Assembly (NCBI GenBank): GCA_035236585.1
Contig: CP141128.1
Location: 37,616,684 to 37,680,683 of the forward strand
Source: Warburgia ugandensis
Taxonomy: Eukaryota > Streptophyta > Magnoliopsida > Canellales > Canellaceae
Reading direction: 5' to 3'
DNA: 64,000 bases
The position numbers were made by a program, and so were the translations under genes. The notes under the pieces were generated by a model. The model saw nothing but the letters and a program-made list of their open reading frames with translations, made no database searches and was not told where the DNA came from. Below are positions 11,648-22,525 of the stretch, in pieces; within the stretch, counting starts at the first letter, position 1; the number at the start of each line of letters is the position of its first letter.

Positions 11648-11839
11648 GAGAGTGTAAGCCTTTTTTTTTATAAACCTCAACATGGGCTTCACATGGCTGC
11701 AGGACAGAGGATTCTTGGTTGATGTGACTAGGCATGTGTCCATTTCGAGAGTGTAAGCCTTTTTTTGATAAACCTCCACATGGGCTTCACATGGCTGCAG
11801 GAGAGAGGATTCTTGGTTGATGTGACTAGGCATGTGTCC
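11648..11839. repeat. Direct tandem duplication, about 93-bp units
   Basis: Units 11648-11740 and 11747-11839 both run from GAGAGTGTAAGCC to GACTAGGCATGTGTCC, offset 99 bp, and differ by only a few bases. No gene is recognised in it. Confidence 0.8.
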
Positions 11840-11889
11840 TAAATGTGGGTGGAACCCAGTCGCCTAGTTTGTGGTTCAATGCATATGCC

Positions 11890-12589
11890 ATCATCATCAA
11901 CATCAAGACCTTATTCCAATTAGGGATTGTCACATGAATCTTCTCCCTCCATTCCCCTCCATTAAGTTTCATAGCTTCATTTAGTTCCAAAGTTTTTAAA
12001 TCTGCTATCCACTTCAATCCACATTCTTTTAGGCCTTCCCCTTGCTCCTTTAGAACCATCGACTTGGATCGCCTCACTCCTAACTTGTGCCCTTTTTGGT
12101 CTACGTTGGACATATCCAAACCATCAAAGTCTAATCTCCCTCATCTTGTTACCTATTAGTGCTACTCCTAATTTTCGTCTAATGTTTTCATTTATAATTC
12201 TATACTTTCTTATCTTGCCACTCATCCACCTCAATATCAGCATTTCTACGGCACCCGTTCTATGTACATGTTGTTCCTTAACTACCCAATACTCTGATCC
12301 ATAGAGCATAGCTGGCCTTGCAGCCATCCTATAGAATTTTCATCTCCATTTGTTCCAACCCACTTGGATTCTCTAGGTAACCTCCCTCTCAATCTCTCCA
12401 CTCTCATGAATTATCGATCCCAGAAGTTTTCTTTTAGGGGGATTTCTTGGTTATCAATCTTTATTGGTGCTCCACTCCCCTCCTCTCCTTGCTAAAATTG
12501 CATTCCATGTACTCTGTCTTAGTTCGACTAATTTTAAATCCTTTAGATTCTAATGCATCTCTCCATAACTCTAGCTTCGTGTTTACTCC
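11890..12589 (-). mobile_element. RTE-type LINE remnant A, 3' part (left of hAT insertion)
   Basis: Minus-strand LINE 3' end. The CATCATCATCAACATC run at the left is the trinucleotide tail typical of RTE elements. The encoded C-terminal conserved block is readable near 12124-12327 (AMLYGSEYWVVKEQH, EMLILRWMSGKIRK). The copy continues after the hAT insertion at 16877. Broken by stops and indels. Confidence 0.8.
12582..12589. repeat. 8-bp target duplication of the hAT element (left)
   Basis: TTTACTCC, repeated exactly at 16877-16884; 8 bp is the hAT hallmark. Confidence 0.85.
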
Positions 12590-13129
12590 CTATGTAGTTA
12601 GAGGCGCGCCTAGGCGCAAGTCGCCAGTCTTGGGCCTAGGTGGGTAAAAGTAGCATGGGAGTCAAGGCGCCAGTGCCTAGCTGCACCTGGAGCCTTAGTT
12701 CAGGCGCAACCAACAACTGGTTAAAGTTTTAACTTCTTCTTTTCTTCCATCTTCTAACCCTATTTTCACTTCTCCTGAGAGCTCAGAAGGCGAAAATGAC
12801 CATTCCACTTCAATCTTTCACAGATCCACACAAAAAAAGGTATGGATTCATGAATCTTCACTTCAAGCAACATTTTTTGTTAAAAAACTTTTAAAAAAAC
12901 AGTACCGATTTTTCTATTCTTTTGTATTTTGTTTACCATTTTAGATAAATCTTGATGGGTTCTTATTCTATATGTATAAACAAACATTCCATTTGAGTTT
13001 TATGTTTCTTTTCCATAGGTTTAAGTTTTTTTTAAGGCCTTTTAGTGTTTTTTCTCTGTTTCGAAAATAACAATTACGAAAATTGAAAAGAAAAAAAAAA
13101 TTGTTTTTTTGGACTTCTTGTTTGAAACA

Positions 13130-13830
13130 TATATTTTATCCAGATATATAGCTTCCTCATGCTTGTTTGTGCATGTGTGATGATTTTTTAATGCTTTTTT
13201 TGTAGTTTAGGGTTATTTTTTCAATTTTTTTGAAAATTACAGTTATAGAAATTGAAAAAATTTAGTTTTTTTAGCTTTATTCATTGAAACATATTTCCAT
13301 CCATATATATAGCTTCCCCTTGCTTGTGAGTACATGTCTGATGTCCTTTTTTATGGTTTTTTGTGTTTTAATGTTTTTTTTTTTAATTTTTCCAAAAATA
13401 ACAGCTACAGAAATTGAAAAATTTTTGTGTTTTGTGTATTTATTAGTTAAAACATATTTTCATCCACATATATAGCTTCCCCTTGCTTGTGAGGACATTC
13501 GTGATGTCCTTTTTTGTGGTTTTTTGTGTACTAATGTTATTTTTAAATTTTCCAAAAATAAATTTACAGAAATTGGAAAAAATATTTTGTTTTTAGTATT
13601 TATTATTTAAAACATATTTCGATCAACATATATAGCTTCCCCTTGCTTGTGAGGACATGTGTGATGTTCTTAGTTCAAGCTTTTTTGCATTTTAAGGTTT
13701 TTTTCAATTTTTTGGAAATAATAATTACATAAATAAGTTTTAATTTTTTGTTTTTTTACATTTACCCATTCAAACTTATTTCCATTCATATATATAGCTT
13801 ACCATTAGTTGCATTAAGTGAATTATGATT
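13130..13830 (+). repeat. Internal ~162-bp tandem repeats of the hAT element
   Basis: Five copies of a unit containing CATATATAGCTTCCCCTTGC followed by GTGTGATG, near 13140, 13300, 13462, 13623 and 13788. Each unit carries a T-rich run and an AAAATAACAG-like stretch. The same unit is found about three times in the deletion derivative at 4313-5388. Confidence 0.8.
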
Positions 13831-13885
13831 GTATGAAAGTACCCACTCTTTTCTGCTTTCTACTTTTTAAGCCTGAAATTTAAAG

Positions 13886-16600
13886 ATGTCATCATCAATA
13901 GGTTCAAATTTAGACACTTCATATTCATCAGCTATTTCCAGATCTACAAACCTAAGGTGGGAGTATGGAGAGCTAAGAATTCCAAGTGAGAAAAACACAG
14001 TTTGGTGCAAATTGTGTGGGAACAAGTATAATGGTGGGATTTATAAGCTAAAACAACATTTAGCTAGAGAGCATAAGAATGCTAAAAAGTACAGCAAGGT
14101 CACCCCTGATATATTAAAGAGAATAAATGACTACATACATGACTCAAAGAAGAAGAATGAAAGAGAGAATTATTATGGAGCAAACACAATCGGAGAATTT
14201 GTTTGGGACTCATGAGGACTATGAAGTTGTTGATCCTCATGTGAGACCGACTAGCGGTGGTAGTAGCCCTAATGGAATTGTTATTGGGAGCAGTAAGAGA
14301 TCTAGGAGTGGACCAAGTAGTATAAAGGGACCTCTTGATATTCACTTCGCCCCTAATCCCGAGAGGGCTCCTTTGCAGCAAACGACAATAAATAACGCAT
14401 ATAAGAAGAAGCTCAGGACCAGAGCATGTGATTACGTTGCAAGTTGGTTTTATGAGAATGACATTGCCTTCAATGCCGCTCAGTATCAGTCATTTTAGAC
14501 CATGTTTGAGGCGGCTGCACAACATGATCCAGGTACATGTACTTTTTTTTGTTTTCCTTTATATACTGGTACTTTTTATGCATGTTTTTTAAGTCAAAGA
14601 GTATCTAACTTGTGTTTTTTTTCTATCTTAAAGTTTCAAGGCACCCTCTTACCATGAATTTGTGCAAGAGTGCAGCAAAGATTGGGCTTGGGCACAATAC
14701 GAGTGCTCTATAATGTCAGATTGGAGGATCGACGACAAGGATGGCACCTTAATCAATTTCTTAGTAAACTGAACAACTGGGACAATTTTCCTAAAGTCAA
14801 ATGATGGGATCTGCGCATGTAAAGAGCTCAGATTTGATCGTAAAAATGTTGGATGACGTCATAGATGACTTTGCATAGGGAAATGTTGTCCAAGTAATCC
14901 CTCCTCTTAACCTCAATTATGTTTTTGTTAAGAAATTTAATATTTAAAAGTTTTAATAGTTACTCTTGAATTTCATTGCCTATTACAGGTCATCACAGGC
15001 AATACATCAAATTATGTAGCTCCAAGGAGATGCTTAAAATTAAGAAGGAAGCATCTACTTTGAACACCCTGTGCAGCACATTGTATTGATTTGATGTTGA
15101 AAAATATTGACAAATTGCTGAAAGTAGAGCATGTCATGAAACAAGCAAAGCGATGACTATTTTCATATACAGTCACACCCATGTCCTTCATTTGATGAGA
15201 ACAATGACCAAGCAAAGAGAATTGGTCAGACTTGCAGTCACCCGTTTCGCCACAAACTTCTTGAACTTAAAGAGTATCCACAATGTGAGGGCGGAATATA
15301 GGGAGATGTTCCACTGACAGGCATGGAGCAATAGTAAATGGAGCAATATGCTGGTCAGTCAAAGAGTGCATAACATTGTTAGTCCTAGCTCCTTCTGGAA
15401 CAATATTTTATTTTATTTGAAGATAATGGCACCACTTGTAGAGGTATTGAGGCTGGTGGATACCAAAGAGAAGCCTGCAATGGGCTACATTTACAAGGTT
15501 GTCACACAAGCCAAGGAAAAGATTAGAGCAAATCTTAAAAAAGAGCAACAAACCACCCGTATTTGTAGCATTGTAGATAATAGATGGACGAATCAACTTT
15601 GTCAACCCTTGCATGCAGCTAGTTATTATCTTAACCCTGCATGCTATTATGATGGGCAAGAATATGTTGAGGCTGATAGATTTATCAAGCAAGGCCTATT
15701 TGATATCTCAATACCCTATCTACATTTTAGGACAATGTAAGGTGAGTGACGAGCTAGGCCCACATAAACATGTGGCAAGCCTGTTTGCAAATAACTTGGC
15801 TAAATTGACGAAAAAGACAATGCTCCTCGTAAGTCTTTTATAATTTCAAATCTTCTTTCTTGAGTTAAATTTCCTTAATTTATGTTTTTTATTTCTTGTG
15901 TTAATTGTTATTTAACTTCTGTAAACGAGTGGTGATTCACTTTTGGGGCTGAATAGCCAATTCTTCAAAAACTTGCCATCAAAATCGTCTCCCAGACATG
16001 TAGTGCATCTCCTTGCAAGCGGAACTAGAGTGTCTTTGAAAATGTAAGTCTTGCTTACTTTACTAATTTATAGGTCAATCAACAATCTAATTTGCAATCA
16101 TTACATATAACTTGACATTTTGTTGCAGCTTCAGACAAAGAAGAGAAATAGGTTGCATGCAAAAACATTGAACGATCTGCTATACATTCAATATAATCAA
16201 CATCTCCACCATTGACGTGAAGATCGTTTAAGATGCAAACATATACAGATCCTATTGTATTGAGAGAGAGGTTGATGAAAGTGATCAGTGGATCATTAAA
16301 GCAAATGCAGAGGATGACTTCATCCATCCAGATAATAAATTCACATGAGGTGACGTTGAGCGTGCTACTAGAACTAGTTCACATGTTGCTCCTCCCACTA
16401 GGCAATACCCGAGGGAAAAGAGACAGAGCCTGGGCCAGAGGAACGTGTCTCAAGTATTTGCAGAACCAGAGGAGGAAATTGGTTTTGAGGAGGACACCGA
16501 GGAGTTGCAAGGTTAGGGTGGTAGTCCTGCTGGATATGTTGATGAGGATTATAATAGCTCTAATGATAATCTGAACCGTGCAAATCCCTTCAGAGATGAC
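13886..16600 (+). pseudogene. hAT transposase (BED finger, DUF659, dimerisation domain), broken
   Basis: Starts MSSSIGSNLDTS at 13886. A BED-type zinc finger spans about residues 24-65, with CKLCGNKYNGGIYKLKQHLA and a following REH. The frame shifts near 14165 and resumes through 14498, where a TAG stops it. Introns are likely at about 14533-14632 (GT...AG) and 14892-14990. DUF659-like sequence follows (ECSIMSDWRIDDKDGTLINF, then VITGNTSNYVA). An intact stretch at 15348-15740 contains DTKEKPAMGYIYKV and IVDNRWTNQLCQPLHAA. The C-terminal hAT dimerisation motif is seen near 15960-16035 (LAIKIVSQTCSAS, then a stop in the RNWSVF box). Would have catalysed element excision; now dead. Confidence 0.85.
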
Positions 16601-16876
16601 TAAAGAGAGTAGCTTAAACTCTAAAAGTTAATTGACTTGAATATGCTTATATATTATTTTGTTCATAAAAAATTGCAAGTTTGGGTAATATTTCATCATA
16701 GAATTATGTTTCTATGTTTTCTTACCGTTTTTAGAAATTTTCATTATTTTTAGAAATTTTTATTTTTTAATTATTATTTATTTTTGTGCCTCGTGATTCA
16801 GGCACGCACGTAGGCCCTCCAAGCTCTAGGCACATCCCCTTGCGCCTAGGTGCGCCTTGTGCCTCTAACTACATAG

Positions 16877-17572
16877 TTTACTCCTTGTCTCATCAATCAA
16901 AACTATATCATCTGCAAGTAACATGCACCATGGAATCTCCTCGTGCAAATGTTTTGTTAACCCATCCATAACCAACGTGAAAAGGTATGGGCTCAACGTC
17001 AATCCTTAGTGCAATCCTATAGTAATAGGAAAATCACCAGTCAATGCACTAGTGGTCCTAACATTTGTCACTACTCCCTCATACATATCCTTAGTTATAT
17101 CTATATATTCCTATGAAACCCCTTTCTCACCCAACACCCACTATTTTAACTCTCAAAGACCCTATTATAAGCCTTTTCTAAGTCAATAAAGACCATGTAG
17201 AGGTCCTTCCTCATCTCTCTATATTTTCCTATCAATTGTCTAAGCAACGGTAGAGTTGTCGTCATGTGACCTTGAGGCCGCGGGTTCAAGGCATGGAAAC
17301 AGCCTCTTGCAAAATGCCAAGTAAGGCTGCGTACTATTGACCCTTGTGGTCCGTCCCTTTCCCAGACCCTGCATACACGAGAGCTTGCACAAGGGCTGCC
17401 CTTTTAATTGTCTAAGCAAGAAAATAGCTTCCATGGTAGACCTTCTAGACATGAAACCAAGTTGGTTCTCCGATACACTTGTCACATGCCATAGCCTCTT
17501 CTCTATCACTCTTTCAAAAAGTTTCACAGTATGGCTCATAAGTCTAACAGAAATTTTAATCTCATATGCCCA

Positions 17573-17576
<4 letters not shown>
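16877..17576 (-). mobile_element. RTE-type LINE remnant A, RT part (right of hAT insertion), split by a SINE
   Basis: Resumes the LINE sequence interrupted at 12589. The minus strand encodes RT palm/thumb sequence, including a readable RPVxxxLF-like connection and VSENQLGFMSRRSTMEAIF near 17440-17490. A SINE interrupts it at 17248-17405. The LINE is 5'-truncated near 17545-17576, where a CT microsatellite begins. Confidence 0.8.
17248..17405 (+). mobile_element. SINE (Au-like), slightly 5' truncated, inserted in LINE A
   Basis: The body runs from the A-box region to GGGCTGCCCTTTT. Exact 14-bp duplications AATTGTCTAAGCAA lie at 17234-17247 and 17406-17419. The first dozen bases of the consensus head are missing. 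Removing it restores the LINE RT sequence. Confidence 0.85.

Positions 17577-17633
<57 letters not shown>
17577..17633. repeat. (CT)n microsatellite
   Basis: Uninterrupted CT dinucleotide run of about 57 bp next to the LINE 5' truncation point. Confidence 0.95.
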
Positions 17634-17635
<2 letters not shown>

Positions 17636-18650
17636 GGAACAATGTTCAAGGATCAAAAGTGCCATATTGTGGAGATGTGTCTAGTCCATGCCTTTTAAAT
17701 GTGGTAACTGGTCTTCATTAGAATCAACACAACAAACAAGGATTTATCAATGGCATTAATCGAATACTAGATGCTGGTTTTGCTTATCTCAACCAAGCAC
17801 TCAAGATATTTTTATTACTTTGTGGCCCTTGCACCACATTGATTTGGTCTCTTTCTTTGGTGCTTCAAATATAGAAGAAAGCCTTGAAAAGGTGCTTCTA
17901 GAAAACCTAAATTGGATTGGTTCCCACTTCAAAGATAAGAACTAGATATCTGCTGATTTCATTTTGCCTTTGCAGCAAGAATATTCCCTAGTTGGAGGGA
18001 GAGAAACATTTGGGTTATTGAGAAGAAAAGACCAATAAGATTTGGATCTTTAAAAGAATCCTAGACAACCTGCCGACAACCTGCCGACCATCTCAATTTC
18101 CTTTTCATCATCAATATTCTTGGCTGGAAGCTGAATCTAGTAGACCACATAGGCGTTACTTGTAAATGGAAATGAAATATCCCAAGGAACGAAACTTTAA
18201 AAATTAACACAAACTATGCCTCTCTAATAAAGGGGGATCCATAAAAGGCCTTGCTCAAACTTAAGAAGGTGAGATGATTTTTGCTTACTCTCTCAATCTT
18301 CCACCCCATAAGATTTATAATCCCTGAGCTTCTATCCATTAAAACCAATTCGAAATCGGCATTGGATAACAATACTCAGATTACTGGGAAAAAATTAGAT
18401 TCTGAATATGTCGATGGAAAAGGAAATGATACTAGCAGTTGGCCAAGGAAATCTGAGAATAGATATTAAGAAGCTCCTTGACAAATTACTTGGAAGGTTT
18501 ATTGCACTAAGAGAAGCCAATATGGCTGCATATTACTTGTCAAAATTTGTTTGTCCATGTAAAGGTCTCAATCTTCATTTTGTCTCCTTATCATTTTTTT
18601 TTACCTTCATAGTATTTTAGATGATGACTGTAAAGGGAGACAGTACATTT
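17634..18650. other. Unassigned sequence between LINE remnants
   Basis: About 1 kb without a recognisable gene. Short plus-strand stretches look protein-like (for example around 17990-18060 and 18380-18560), but frames are short and broken, and I cannot name a family. An 11-bp CAACCTGCCGA duplication occurs near 18067-18088. Confidence 0.4.
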
Positions 18651-18653
18651 GGA

Positions 18654-21068
18654 TGTCATCATCACCATCATCAAAGCCTTATCACAATTAGGGGTCAGCT
18701 ACATGAATCTTGCTCCTCTATTCCCATCCATCAAGTGTCATGACTTCATTTAGTGCAAGAGTTTTTATATCTTTTCTCACCACTTCTATCCATGTCTTTC
18801 TGGGCCTTCCCCTTGCTCTTTTAGAGCCTTCAACGTGGATAGACTCACTCCTTCTAACCGAAGTCATTTTCAGTCTCCATTGGACATATCCAAACCATCT
18901 AAGTCTACCCTCCTCACCTTGTTATCTATTGGTGCTACTCCTTAGTTTCCTCTAACATTTTCATTTCTAATTCTATCTTTTTTTGCCTTTCACTCATCCA
19001 TCTCAACATCCTCATTTTGACTACACTCATCCTATGTACATGTTGTTCCTTAACTACTCAACATTATGATCCTGAAAGCATGGCCAGTCTTATAGCCATC
19101 CTATAGAATTTTCCTTGTAGTTTGAGTGGCACCTACCAATTACACAAAACTCCAAAGGCACATCTCCATTTGTTCTTAACATTTTTCTCACTCTCTCCAC
19201 TCTCATGAACTATCGATCCCAAGTGTCAAAAGTGGCATTTTTGGGAGACTTCTTGCTTATCAATCTTTACTGGTGCTTTAGTCACACTCCTCTTCTTGCT
19301 AAAATTGCATTCCATATACTATGTCTTAGTTTGGCTAATTTTAAATCCTTTAGACTCTATAACATCTTTCCACAACTCAAGCTTTGTTTTGATGCCCCCC
19401 TTGTCTTATCAATCAAAACTATGTCATCTGCAAATAACATGCACCATGAAATCCCCTCATGCAGCTATCTGTTAACTCATCCATAGCCAACATGTAAAGG
19501 TACGGGCTCAATGTCGAATCCTTGGTGCAATCCTATAATGATAGGGAAATCATCAGTCTCCCCTCTAGTGGTTCTAATATATGTTAACATTCCCTCATAC
19601 ATATCCTTCATTATGCCTATATACCCCTGTGAAACCACTTTCTCGCCCAACACCCTCCATATTAACTCTTTGAGGACCTATCATGAGCTTTTTCTAAGTC
19701 AACAAAGACCATGTGGAGGTCCTTCCTCCTCTCCCTATATTTCTCTATCAATTGTCTAAGTAGCAAAATAGCTTCCATGGTAGACCTCCCAACATGAAAC
19801 CAAACTAGTTTTCCAATGCCCTCATCTCATGTCATAGCCTCTTCTCAATCAATCTTTCCTAAAGTTTCATGGTATGGCTCATAAGTTTAATCCCATGATA
19901 ATTAGTGCAACTTTTATATCTCCTTTATTCTAATAGATTGGCACAATAGAGCTTTTCCTCCATTCATCAAGCATTTTTTTCGATTTTACAATCTTATTGA
20001 ACAACTTTGCCAACGACACTACTCCAGAGTCTCCCATATACTTATTGGTATACCATCGTGCCCCAAAGCCTTTCCTAATTTCATCTTTTTCAAGGCCTAT
20101 TTCACTTAAGGTATACTAATCCTATAGTAATATCTATATAGTCTAATGTTATTTAGGTTTATGGTCATCACTTTTAACGCATTTAACGTGGTTTAAGTCC
20201 TTACTTTTTTGTTCTCTTATTTTTGAAAGCTTGAACACATCTTTCTCACCTTCTCTTAAACCCTAATGTGTTATAGATATCATCATATGCCTTAAGTTTA
20301 GCATTACTTACTACTCTCTTAGCAACCTTTTTAGCATTCTTATATTGCTTAAAGTTCCCTGTCATACTTTAAAATACATCCATTTCTCTTTAATAACTTT
20401 TTGCACTCTTTCACTCTACCACAAAGTTTCCTTTATTGATAGCCTTTTACCTTTAGATACTCCTAGAACATCTTTTGCACTTCTTAATCGACTTTGCTAT
20501 ATTAGATCACATGGTGTTTACTTCTATTTCATTATTCTACTTTCCTTTTACCATCCTCTCCCTTTAAGTTCCACCACTTAGTTTTTAGACACCTATTAAG
20601 TTTATTTCCTTTCTTCCATCTTTTAATGTAAATATCCATAACCATTAACCTATGTTGTGTGGTTAAACTCTAACCAGGTATCACCTCACACATTGATCTT
20701 TCGGTATTTCTAAGTAGAAAAAAGTCTAGTTCACTTTTATATGATCCACTTTTAAAAGTTAGTAAGTGTTCATCCCTCTTCTTAAAGTATATGTTTCCTT
20801 GAAGTAGGTTATATGTCAAAGCAAAATCGAGGATAGCTTCACCCATCTCAATTCTTTCTCCAACTCCATACCCTTCATGTACCCTATTATATCCTTCTTT
20901 CTCTTTTCCCACATGACCATTTAATTCTGCTTCTATAAATATTCCCTCTATGTTGAGAATTTCTTACATTACTACTTCTATATCTTTCCAGAACTATCTC
21001 GTGATTCTATCTCCTAACCCTACCTGCAGAGCATATGCACTTATGACATTTATGATCTTCTCTCCTTA
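18654..21068 (-). mobile_element. RTE-type LINE remnant B, 5' truncated
   Basis: Collinear with the LINE at 25735-28864. It starts at the left with the CATCATCACCATCATC tail and ends at the right within the endonuclease region, where similarity stops after TCTCCTTA. The minus strand keeps recognisable pieces of the 3' conserved block, RT and endonuclease C-terminus (for example EGYGVGERIEMGEAILDFAL near 20810-20880). Many more stops and indels than copy C, so it appears older or less conserved. Confidence 0.85.
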
Positions 21069-22217
21069 TTAATAAAATTCAATAACTGGTTTTTCTACCT
21101 GGGGATGTAATTTTCCATATTATTATAGAATGATAAGAGGTCAGCTGAAGAATCCTTGCTTGCCCACCACCAAAAAGAAAACAAGAACAAAGAAAGTGGT
21201 AAGGCATTCCGAGCTACTATGCTAAGTCATGGGCTGTGGACACTGCCTTTCTTTGGTTGCTACATTTCTTAGGAATAATGTGATGCTGGTATTATGTCAC
21301 TGAAGTTTACATGAATAGATAGTTACTTTTTGTGGACGCTAAGGTGGTCTACCCAAAACTCAACTATTCCTTTACTTTTTCTTCTTCTTCGCCCACTTGT
21401 CATGGTTTCTTTCTCTCCATTTTATCTCTTACAATATAAGCGAGTCCATGTCTTTCTCACATTAGCTTGAGATGAGTATGCATCCAAGATATGACTTTCT
21501 CACTAGATTTCTCAAAATGAACAAGTTACCATAAGGAGACCATTCTTTTGTTGATGAATGGAATCAGTGAGAATAGATTTATAAATAATAAAAAAATCAC
21601 GGAGTAAAGAAGTCACTATTAGGTCAAAATTAAGAGAAAAGCACATTAACATATTATGGTTACAGATTAACATCAGTAAGCACTACATACGAACAAAAGA
21701 ATTGAGAAAAATACATGTTTAGCAATTACGTAATGAACTTGATGAAAACAAAGGCTGAACTATCAAGAAGATTGATCACCAGACACACCATGTAGTTGTA
21801 CAGATTGCAATGTCATATTTGATTAACTCTGTGCTAGAGTGATTAAAAATGCTAACTGCAATTAGGACAAAAGATCCAAGTTTTTAATAAAAATGCCTTT
21901 TAAAACCAAGTCTGAGTCAGATATGTGATGTTTATAGTTTAAAACCAGAAGTTCTGCACTGTAAGATGTATGGGACATAAATATAATCAAGAAATACATA
22001 TCTTACAAGGTTAAAACAAGTTACAACTGATAATCAAGTGCAACTATCTACAACTGCGGATAAAATGAAAAATATGCCAAATTACCCCAATGAAGACTGT
22101 ATTTTCCAACAGACTTAACCTGTGAATTTCAGATGCAATAGTGCAGTCGTCAGATAAGCTAGAACTTACAGACAACCTCCAACAAAAAATTCCAACCAGA
22201 CACTTTCCTGGAAGGAG
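21069..22217. other. Non-coding, AT-rich; probable intron of the OEP16-like gene
   Basis: No element or coding stretch recognised. It lies downstream of exon 3 of the minus-strand host gene, so it is probably intron 3. I searched it by eye for the expected next exon and did not find one. Confidence 0.4.
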
Positions 22218-22235
22218 AATAGGAATTTAGCAAAG

Positions 22236-22416
22236 AAAGGGCATCCCTGGTGCATAAAGCTCCCACGTACGCGGGGTCTGGGGAAGGGGCGGACCACAAG
22301 TGTCTATAGTACGCAGCCTTGCCTTGCATTTTTGCAGGAGCCTGTTTCCACGCCTTGAACCCGTGACCTTAAGGTCACATGACGACAGCTTTACCTTTGT
22401 GCCAAGGCTCCCCTTC
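22236..22416 (-). mobile_element. SINE (Au-like), full length
   Basis: On the minus strand the head starts GGGGAGCCTTGGCACAAAGG and carries an intact-looking B box, GGTTCAAGGC. Duplications AATAGGAATTTA lie at 22218-22229 and 22419-22430. It falls within the presumed intron 3 of the host gene, in the same orientation as the gene. Confidence 0.85.
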
Positions 22417-22493
22417 ATAATAGGAATTTAACATTAGAGGGAATATATCTAACTATGAAAGTTGGATATCATTACATTGAGTCCTTTACTTAC

Positions 22494-22525
22494 CACATAA
22501 GAAGCTTTACCACTACCAGTAAGAC
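22494..22525 (-). CDS. OEP16-4: Exon 3 of the OEP16-4-like gene
   Basis: 32 bp between a pyrimidine-rich acceptor ending GAACGTAG and a strong donor GTAAGT. It completes a split glycine codon with exon 2 and reads GLTGSGKASYV. It ends in phase 0. Confidence 0.55.

Larger units (their letters stand above)
12590..16876 (+). mobile_element. hAT DNA transposon, 4.3 kb, inserted in LINE A
   Basis: Perfect 16-bp terminal inverted repeats (CTATGTAGTTAGAGGC) and an exact 8-bp target duplication define the ends. Subterminal regions are rich in GGCG/CCTAGG motifs that could bind transposase. The left 1.2 kb is a non-coding array of about 160-bp repeats; the rest holds a decayed transposase gene with introns. 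The element at 4313-5388 is an internally deleted relative. Confidence 0.9.

Noticed and set aside
15012..15215. Minus-strand open frame within the hAT element
   Set aside because: Shadow of the plus-strand transposase, which reads the conserved TRFATNFLNLKSI-type block next to it.
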